From positions 1 to 10,502 of the forward strand of contig DASRFK010000306.1 in NCBI GenBank assembly GCA_035651635.1: a stretch of 10,502 nt of DNA, read 5' to 3'. Both the position numbers and the translations under genes were made by a program. The DNA comes from JANXQE01 sp035651635 (GTDB lineage Bacteria > Verrucomicrobiota > Verrucomicrobiia > Limisphaerales > UBA8199). The notes under the pieces are model-generated. The model was not told the DNA's origin. It searched no databases and saw only the letters and a program-made list of their open reading frames with translations. Shown here in pieces: positions 6,061 to 10,502 of this stretch (its first letter is position 1; each line of letters begins with the position of its first letter).

Positions 6061-6849
6061 ATGGAAACCCTTCCTCCCGTTCTGGAAAACGCACCTCAGG
6101 AACCGCCACGCACCATGTCGTTGGCGAGCCGCCTGTTCAACATCTTTGCCACGCCCGGCGAGGTTTTTGAGCAAATCAAAAACACACCTGTGTCCACGGC
6201 CAATTGGCTTACGCCCGCGCTGACATTGATTGTGGTGACCTGGCTTGGGGTATCGTTGATTTTTTCACAAGACTCGATTCAGCAGCAGCTCAAGGAAATT
6301 ACCGACCAGGCGGTCGAGAAACAGGTACAGAAAGGCAAGCTGACCGAGCAACAAGCCGAACAGGCAAGGGCGGTAGCGGCCAAGTTTGGCAGCCTGGGCA
6401 GCAAAATTGGCGCGTATTCAACCCCAGTGCTGGTCGGTCTGGTGCTGCCCTTCTGGTGGGGACTACTGGTGTGGTTGATTGGGACACAGGCGTTGCACGC
6501 TGATTTCTCTTACATGAAAGGGGTTGAAATGGTGGGCTTGGGTGGGATGGTAGGCGTGCTGGATGCCATCGTGAGGAGCTTGTTAATCCTGATTATGGGC
6601 AACCTTTTTGCTTCGCCAAGTTTAGCGCTGTTTCTGAAACAGTTCGACCCACAGAACCCAACTCACTCGTTGCTGGCGGTGGTCAATATCATGACCTTCT
6701 GGTCGCTCGCAGTACGCTCGATTGGCCTCGCCAGGCTGAGTTCAACGCGTTTCGGCAAGGCGGCTGCCTGGGTGTTCGGCATCTGGATAATCCAGACCAG
6801 TGTACTTGTCGGACTGAGTCTAGCGGCGCAGAAGATCGCTGCCCGCTAA
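6061..6849 (+). CDS. Yip1-domain integral membrane protein
   Basis: The 262-aa protein carries the N-terminal hallmark LFNIFATPGEVFEQIKNTP (25-43) of bacterial Yip1-family (YIF1/YIP1-like) membrane proteins. About five hydrophobic segments follow (near 50-68, 121-143, 156-181, 201-223 and 235-256). Between the first two is a soluble insert (70-115) rich in Gln/Lys/Glu, likely a helical hairpin or short coiled coil. The biochemical role of bacterial Yip1 proteins is not established; eukaryotic relatives act in vesicle trafficking, which should not be transferred here. Two starts are possible: the ATG at 6061 used here, and an ATG at 6115 (MSLASRLFNIF) that begins closer to the conserved domain and has AGGAA about a dozen bases upstream. 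Neither has an ideal ribosome-binding site. The gene ends 9 bp from the stop of the convergent TPR gene, leaving almost no room for a separate terminator. Confidence 0.88.
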   Translation: METLPPVLENAPQEPPRTMSLASRLFNIFATPGEVFEQIKNTPVSTANWLTPALTLIVVTWLGVSLIFSQDSIQQQLKEITDQAVEKQVQKGKLTEQQAEQARAVAAKFGSLGSKIGAYSTPVLVGLVLPFWWGLLVWLIGTQALHADFSYMKGVEMVGLGGMVGVLDAIVRSLLILIMGNLFASPSLALFLKQFDPQNPTHSLLAVVNIMTFWSLAVRSIGLARLSSTRFGKAAAWVFGIWIIQTSVLVGLSLAAQKIAAR

Positions 6850-6858
6850 GGTGGGAAA

Positions 6859-8859
6859 TCATTGCGGCTTAAGCGATTTCAAGATCGCGAGATTCGTACG
6901 GGCGGCCGAATAATTCGGGTTTAAGCTCAATGCGATCTCGAACTGCGACATCGCCAGGCCGATCTGCCCTTTGTTTGCCAGGGCGACCCCGAGATTGTAA
7001 TGCGCTCGCGCAAACCCTGGACTAAGGCGGGTGGCGGAGAGATAACTCTGAATGGCAGCGTCGAATTGCCCTTGTTTCTCCTGAAGTACACCCAGGTTAT
7101 TGTACACGTCTGCCGAGTTGGGTTGGATTTCGAGGGTTGTTTGAAACTCAGCGGCGGCCTGGTCGAATTGGCCTTCGCGTTCGAGCTCAAGCGCCAGATT
7201 GAAGTGCGCGTCGGCAAAGTCAGGCCGTATCTGCACGGCTTTTTGAAACTGCTCGCGGGCCAAGTCGAAACGACCTTGGCGCTGGTAAGCAAGCCCGAGG
7301 CCGTTGAGGGCGGCCGGGAAATCCGGGCGCCGCTCAAGCGCACCTTGGAAGGCCTTGATGGCCTCGTCGGGTTTTCCTGACCGATCAAAAGCAATCCCGA
7401 GATTTTTGAGAGCTTCGGCATAATCCGGTTTGACCGCCAAGGCCAGCTGGTACTCCTCAATAGCCTCAGGCCAGTGCTCCTGCTGCGCGAAAACCACACC
7501 CAGATTGTTATGAGCCAGGTAATTTCCCGACGTGACTGACAAGGTGTGCCGGAACAACGTTTCCGTGTTTTTCCAACAGGCAATTTGAGCGCGGGTAAGG
7601 CCGATGAAGGAAATCATAATTGCGCCCAACAATGTTCCTGAAATAAGGCGATGAACTCGCCAGCGCGCGGTCCACTCGCTGATTCCCCACACCAAACTGA
7701 GCCCAATTCCAATGCTGGGTAGATAGGAATAGCGGTCCGCAACCGATTGCTCACCGATTTGGACCAGCCCAATGACCGGCACGAGCGTGCCCGCGAACCA
7801 AAGCCAGCCGACCAGCAGATAAGGGCGCCTGCGCCATTGCCATGCGGCCAGTCCGGTCAACACGAACAGAAGTGCACCGCAGCCGAACCAGGCGAGGGCC
7901 GGCCAATGTCCGACTGGTGGATAAAACGGGGCCAGCTTTAAGGGCCAGAACAGCATAGCCAGGTACCGGCCATACGAAACCGCAGCGTTCTCGAGTCGCG
8001 GCAGCAAAGCACTGGCGCCCGGTATTGAGCTTCCGGGTGGCTGCGCCCGGAGCGTAACCAGACTCACTAAAAGAGCGGCAACAAAGAACGGTATCTTCTC
8101 CAATAACAGGCGGAGCGCGATTCGACGCGAACCTCTTCGGAGCGGCCAGGCATCGAGCAACAGGAGCACAAAGGGCAGCGTCACGAGCATTGGTTTGCTC
8201 ATCAGCCCAAGCACGAAAAACAAGAAGGCCAACCCGTAGAAACCTCGGCGCGTCGGGTTTGTGCGGCCGCGGTCGTTTGGTTGGGCCGCCTCGTTCACCT
8301 TGGCATAGCGGGTATAAGCCCAGAGGGTCAGGAGAAAGAACGCCAGGCTTAGAACATCCTTTCTTTCGGAGACCCAAGCTACTGATTCAACCCGCAAGGG
8401 GTGCAAAGCGAACAGCGCGGCTGCCGCCCAGCTTCTGGCGAACGCACCGGTCAGGCCACGGAAGACGAAACAACAGAGCACCGCGTTGAAAGCATGAAGT
8501 AGAACCGCAGTCAAATGATGGCCGAAGGCGTTTAAACCGAAACATTGATAGTCCAAGGCATGCGAAAGCCAGGCCAGAGGATGCCACGCCGCAACGTCAG
8601 TATTCGAAAATGCCCAGCGGATCGTTTGCCAGCTCAAGCCTTGCTGAATATGTGGGTTGGCCGTGACATACTCCAGATCGTCATATCCCACAAAATCGTT
8701 GGCAAGCGCGGGCCAGAACGTGCCCAGCACGATCAGCCAGAGAAGAAAGCCGGCCGCCAGGCCTTGCCGCGCACGCCAGACATCGCTTAAAGGGCCGACC
8801 GGCCGAGAGCTCACCCGCACACCCTTATCCGGGTTCTCAGAAAATGACAAGATTTGCAA
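6859..8859 (-). CDS. TMTC/DUF1736-like multipass membrane protein with C-terminal TPR repeats
   Basis: The 666-aa product joins a GT-C-like membrane domain (about residues 33-425, roughly ten or more hydrophobic segments) to six TPRs. The first external loop has FVGYDDLEYVTANPHI, with the acidic pair D60-D61 at the usual GT-C catalytic position. Further family motifs are WHPLAWLSH (92-100) and ALHPLRVESVAWVSERKDVL (151-170). The TPRs span about 446-649, and their closing prolines at 478, 512, 546, 580, 614 and 648 are exactly 34 residues apart. Animal TMTC proteins are O-mannosyltransferases with this layout; bacterial relatives are mostly uncharacterised, so polyprenyl-sugar glycosyltransfer is an inference. 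The given start is TTG (8859-8857). A GTG at 8814-8812 (residue 16) has AAGGG seven bases upstream and may be the true start, removing only a non-conserved tail. The gene converges on the Yip1 gene. Confidence 0.92.
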   Translation of the reverse strand: MQILSFSENPDKGVRVSSRPVGPLSDVWRARQGLAAGFLLWLIVLGTFWPALANDFVGYDDLEYVTANPHIQQGLSWQTIRWAFSNTDVAAWHPLAWLSHALDYQCFGLNAFGHHLTAVLLHAFNAVLCCFVFRGLTGAFARSWAAAALFALHPLRVESVAWVSERKDVLSLAFFLLTLWAYTRYAKVNEAAQPNDRGRTNPTRRGFYGLAFLFFVLGLMSKPMLVTLPFVLLLLDAWPLRRGSRRIALRLLLEKIPFFVAALLVSLVTLRAQPPGSSIPGASALLPRLENAAVSYGRYLAMLFWPLKLAPFYPPVGHWPALAWFGCGALLFVLTGLAAWQWRRRPYLLVGWLWFAGTLVPVIGLVQIGEQSVADRYSYLPSIGIGLSLVWGISEWTARWRVHRLISGTLLGAIMISFIGLTRAQIACWKNTETLFRHTLSVTSGNYLAHNNLGVVFAQQEHWPEAIEEYQLALAVKPDYAEALKNLGIAFDRSGKPDEAIKAFQGALERRPDFPAALNGLGLAYQRQGRFDLAREQFQKAVQIRPDFADAHFNLALELEREGQFDQAAAEFQTTLEIQPNSADVYNNLGVLQEKQGQFDAAIQSYLSATRLSPGFARAHYNLGVALANKGQIGLAMSQFEIALSLNPNYSAARTNLAILKSLKPQ

Positions 8860-9222
8860 TCGGCGGCGTCTCGCCTTCCTGTTCGGTTATCCCACCGCCT
8901 GAAGGCAGCCTGAAGGCGGGACTCCAAACGTTTCGGTTCGAAGTCCCGGCTTTAGCCGGAGCGATCGTTAGAACAGTGAGTTGGCGATGGCGATGCCCAG
9001 GACTGCCACCAGAAGCATTGAACTAAGCAAGCCCACCAGGGCAAAAACCAAACCCGCGGCTGCGGTTCACCCCAGCCGAAGGCACTCGGATGGACGCTGA
9101 CGCGTTAGGGAACGCAGTGTTTTCAAAGCTACGTCAATGCCGGGTTTTTTCGCGGCGCCGAAATTGCCGATCCCGAGGGTCTGAGCGGTTGTTTCTTCGA
9201 CCGTTCCGACGGACTCGGCCGT
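8860..9222. other. Intergenic region with hairpin cluster and a possible gene relic
   Basis: This 363-bp stretch lies between the histidine kinase stop and the TPR gene start, both leftward. It contains the palindrome cluster at 8895-8959. On the minus strand, a stop-bounded open stretch of about 33 codons ends at the TAA 8970-8968 and reads as a hydrophobic segment, GLVFALVGLLSSMLLVAVL followed by GIAIANSLF. It has no ATG at its beginning. The remaining 9065-9222 portion shows no gene I can support. The region should also carry the TPR gene promoter, but I see no clear one. Confidence 0.6.
8895..8959. repeat. Compact cluster of short palindromes
   Basis: Within 65 bp there are two direct copies of the palindrome GCCTGAAGGC (8897-8906 and 8908-8917), themselves enclosed by CCGCCT and AGGCGG (8895-8900 and 8914-8919). 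Next is a stem GGGACT/AGTCCC (8918-8923 with 8942-8947) around an 18-nt loop, then the 14-nt hairpin CCGGCT-TT-AGCCGG (8946-8959). There is no T-run on either side, so a classical intrinsic terminator is not indicated. The style matches dispersed intergenic palindromes I associate with verrucomicrobial genomes; that association is from memory and unverified here. Confidence 0.75.
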
Positions 9223-10401
9223 TCACCCTGGTTGGGCTGGCAAGGAAAAGTAAAAGGTTGCGCCCTGGTCCGGTTTTGCTTCCGCCCAGGTGCGGCCGCC
9301 GTGGCGCAAAATAATCCGGCGGACATTGGCCAAACCGACGCCGCTGCCTTCGAACTGGTCGCCGGAATGGAGTCGCTGAAACACGCCGAAGAGTTTATCG
9401 GCATAACGCATGTCAAACCCGACGCCGTTGTCCCGGACAAAAATCACCTTTTCGTTCGATTGCTCTTGCCGAGCCGCGATTTCGATGTGTGCTGGATGGC
9501 GTAGCCGGGTGTATTTAAGGGCATTGGAGAGGAGGTTGACCAGTACCTGCCTGAGCATGGCCGGATCGCCCTGCACGATCGGCAGTTCGGCCCTTTTCCA
9601 AACTATTTCGCGGCCGCGCGCCTCGGGTTCGAGCTGAGCCAAGGCGTCCGCGATCAGGGCGCCAAGGTCGATGCGCTGGACGTTCATCGTGGATTGGGCC
9701 ATTCGCGAAAACAGCAGTAGATCGTCGATCAATCGATCCATGTGCTTGGAAGAACTGACTACTTGCGTCAGGTAATGTCGTTCCTGTTCGGAGAGCGACG
9801 GCCAGGCGCTCTTACTAAACAAGTCCAGAAACCCGGCGATATGCCGCAAGGGGGCGCGCAAATCGTGGGAGACCGAATACGCAAAGGCCTCCAATTCCTG
9901 ATTGGCGCATTGGAGTTCGGCCGTGCGTTGTTTGACACGAAGTTCGAGTTGATCATTGAGCGCGCGAACCTGGGCTTCGGCTTCCTTGCGAGCCGTCACG
10001 TCCTGCATCACGCCCACGAAGTGGGTGATCTCCCCGTCGTGCAGGCGAACCGGTGTAATGGTCTCCTCATTGATATAGATCGTGCCGTCCTTGCGCCGAT
10101 TGACGAACTCACCCTGCCAGATCTCCCCGGCCAGGATGGTTTGCCAAAAAGTGCGGTAAAAGCTCGCGTCCTGTTGGCCGGACTTGAGGATACTTGGATT
10201 GGCTCCGATCACTTCGGCGGGCGCGTAGCCAGTCAAGGTCGTGAAACCGCGGTTCACCCACAGAATCGTTCCACGTGGGTCGGTAATGAGGACGCCATTG
10301 GCAATGGCGGCCAGGGCGGTCGATTGCAGCAGCAGCTGTCCGTGTGGATCTCCGCCGGGGAGCTTGACGGGCAAGGCAGGGTTGGCTGTCTTTTTGGCCA
10401 T
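9223..10401 (-). CDS. Soluble PAS-domain sensor histidine kinase
   Basis: The 392-aa protein has no signal peptide or transmembrane segment and so should sense a cytoplasmic or membrane-permeant cue. A PAS domain with its C-terminal PAC extension covers about residues 25-140 (ANGVLITDPRGTILWVN through VGVMQDVTARKEAE). A coiled-coil linker (140-172) follows, then a HisKA domain with the phospho-acceptor H179 in SVSHDLRAPLRHI. The HATPase domain (about 240-390) retains the N box (NLLSNALKY, N293), G1 box DNGVGFD (324-330), F box LFGVFQRLH and G2 box GSGVGLA (352-358), so kinase activity is expected. The PAS lacks the LOV cysteine motif NCRFLQ, so flavin photosensing is unlikely; the ligand is unknown. 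The HisKA sequence resembles bacteriophytochrome-type kinases. No response regulator is encoded in the window, nor a fused receiver. The ATG at 10401-10399 has AGGGG about 15 bases upstream, too far to be a good ribosome-binding site. Confidence 0.95.
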   Translation of the reverse strand: MAKKTANPALPVKLPGGDPHGQLLLQSTALAAIANGVLITDPRGTILWVNRGFTTLTGYAPAEVIGANPSILKSGQQDASFYRTFWQTILAGEIWQGEFVNRRKDGTIYINEETITPVRLHDGEITHFVGVMQDVTARKEAEAQVRALNDQLELRVKQRTAELQCANQELEAFAYSVSHDLRAPLRHIAGFLDLFSKSAWPSLSEQERHYLTQVVSSSKHMDRLIDDLLLFSRMAQSTMNVQRIDLGALIADALAQLEPEARGREIVWKRAELPIVQGDPAMLRQVLVNLLSNALKYTRLRHPAHIEIAARQEQSNEKVIFVRDNGVGFDMRYADKLFGVFQRLHSGDQFEGSGVGLANVRRIILRHGGRTWAEAKPDQGATFYFSLPAQPG

Positions 10402-10423
10402 AACGGACGGAAGCGCCCCTGCG

Positions 10424-10452
10424 TTAGTACCCGGAAATCCTTAAGTTTGCAA
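10424..10452 (-). promoter_or_regulatory. Weak promoter candidate for the PAS-histidine kinase
   Basis: Reading leftward, TTGCAA (10452-10447) and TACTAA (10429-10424) are 17 bp apart and lie just upstream of the kinase ATG. The -35 matches consensus at four of six positions and the -10 at only three. Position and spacing are right, but the match is poor and would arise by chance often. Confidence 0.2.
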
Positions 10453-10502
10453 GCCGGGGTTGTGAAGCGGGTGCGATAGAAGTGTCGGTCTTGGCTGGAA
10501 GC

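Noticed and set aside
7751..8377. Leftward 208-aa frame inside the TPR gene
   Set aside because: Out-of-frame shadow of the TMTC-like membrane domain, with Arg/Pro/Cys-rich composition.
9742..10479. Rightward 245-aa open frame
   Set aside because: It is entirely antisense to the well-supported histidine kinase and has no recognisable motif; long antisense frames are common at this GC content.

Overview
The window looks like chromosomal DNA from a Gram-negative, GC-rich soil- or freshwater-type bacterium, most likely a verrucomicrobium of the Pedosphaera/Limisphaerales kind. Reasons: a complete MCE (Mla-type) lipid-transport trio and a lipobox protein imply an outer membrane; a DUF1736/TMTC-like membrane protein fused to TPRs and a Yip1-domain membrane protein are typical of that group; and the intergenic DNA holds dense short palindromes of a style I associate with verrucomicrobial genomes. 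The taxonomic call is inference from family content and repeat style, not from a marker gene.

Layout. Positions 131-4551 are a leftward gene run, in transcription order mlaE (permease), mlaF (ATPase, 4-nt ATGA overlap), mlaD (MCE substrate-binding protein, 8-bp gap), a membrane-anchored PIN-TRAM protein (25-bp gap) and a Pro/Ala-rich lipoprotein (57-bp gap). Spacing suggests one operon. Upstream of mlaE, 4552-5409 is an 858-bp gene-free divergent region dominated by four tandem 110-bp units (4611-5049), each made of a palindrome cluster plus a conserved spacer, followed by more isolated inverted repeats. Rightward genes follow: a 148-aa protein I do not recognise (5410-5856) and a Yip1-family membrane protein (6061-6849). 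The latter converges, with 9 bp between stops, on a leftward 666-aa TMTC-like multipass/TPR protein (6859-8859). A 363-bp intergenic region with a hairpin cluster and a possible relic of a membrane-protein C-terminus separates it from a leftward soluble PAS-histidine kinase (9223-10401).

How the genes work together. MlaE, MlaF and MlaD should form an inner-membrane ABC complex moving phospholipid or another hydrophobic substrate between inner and outer membranes. The PIN-TRAM protein and the lipoprotein are candidate accessory or merely co-transcribed products. No MlaA, MlaB or MlaC homologue is visible. The right-hand genes are not obviously one pathway. The strongest unexplained signal is the 110-bp array, because its unit junctions differ in sequence but remain palindromic. 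I see no CRISPR array, rRNA, tRNA, transposase or phage gene, and no convincing new defence or biosynthetic system.
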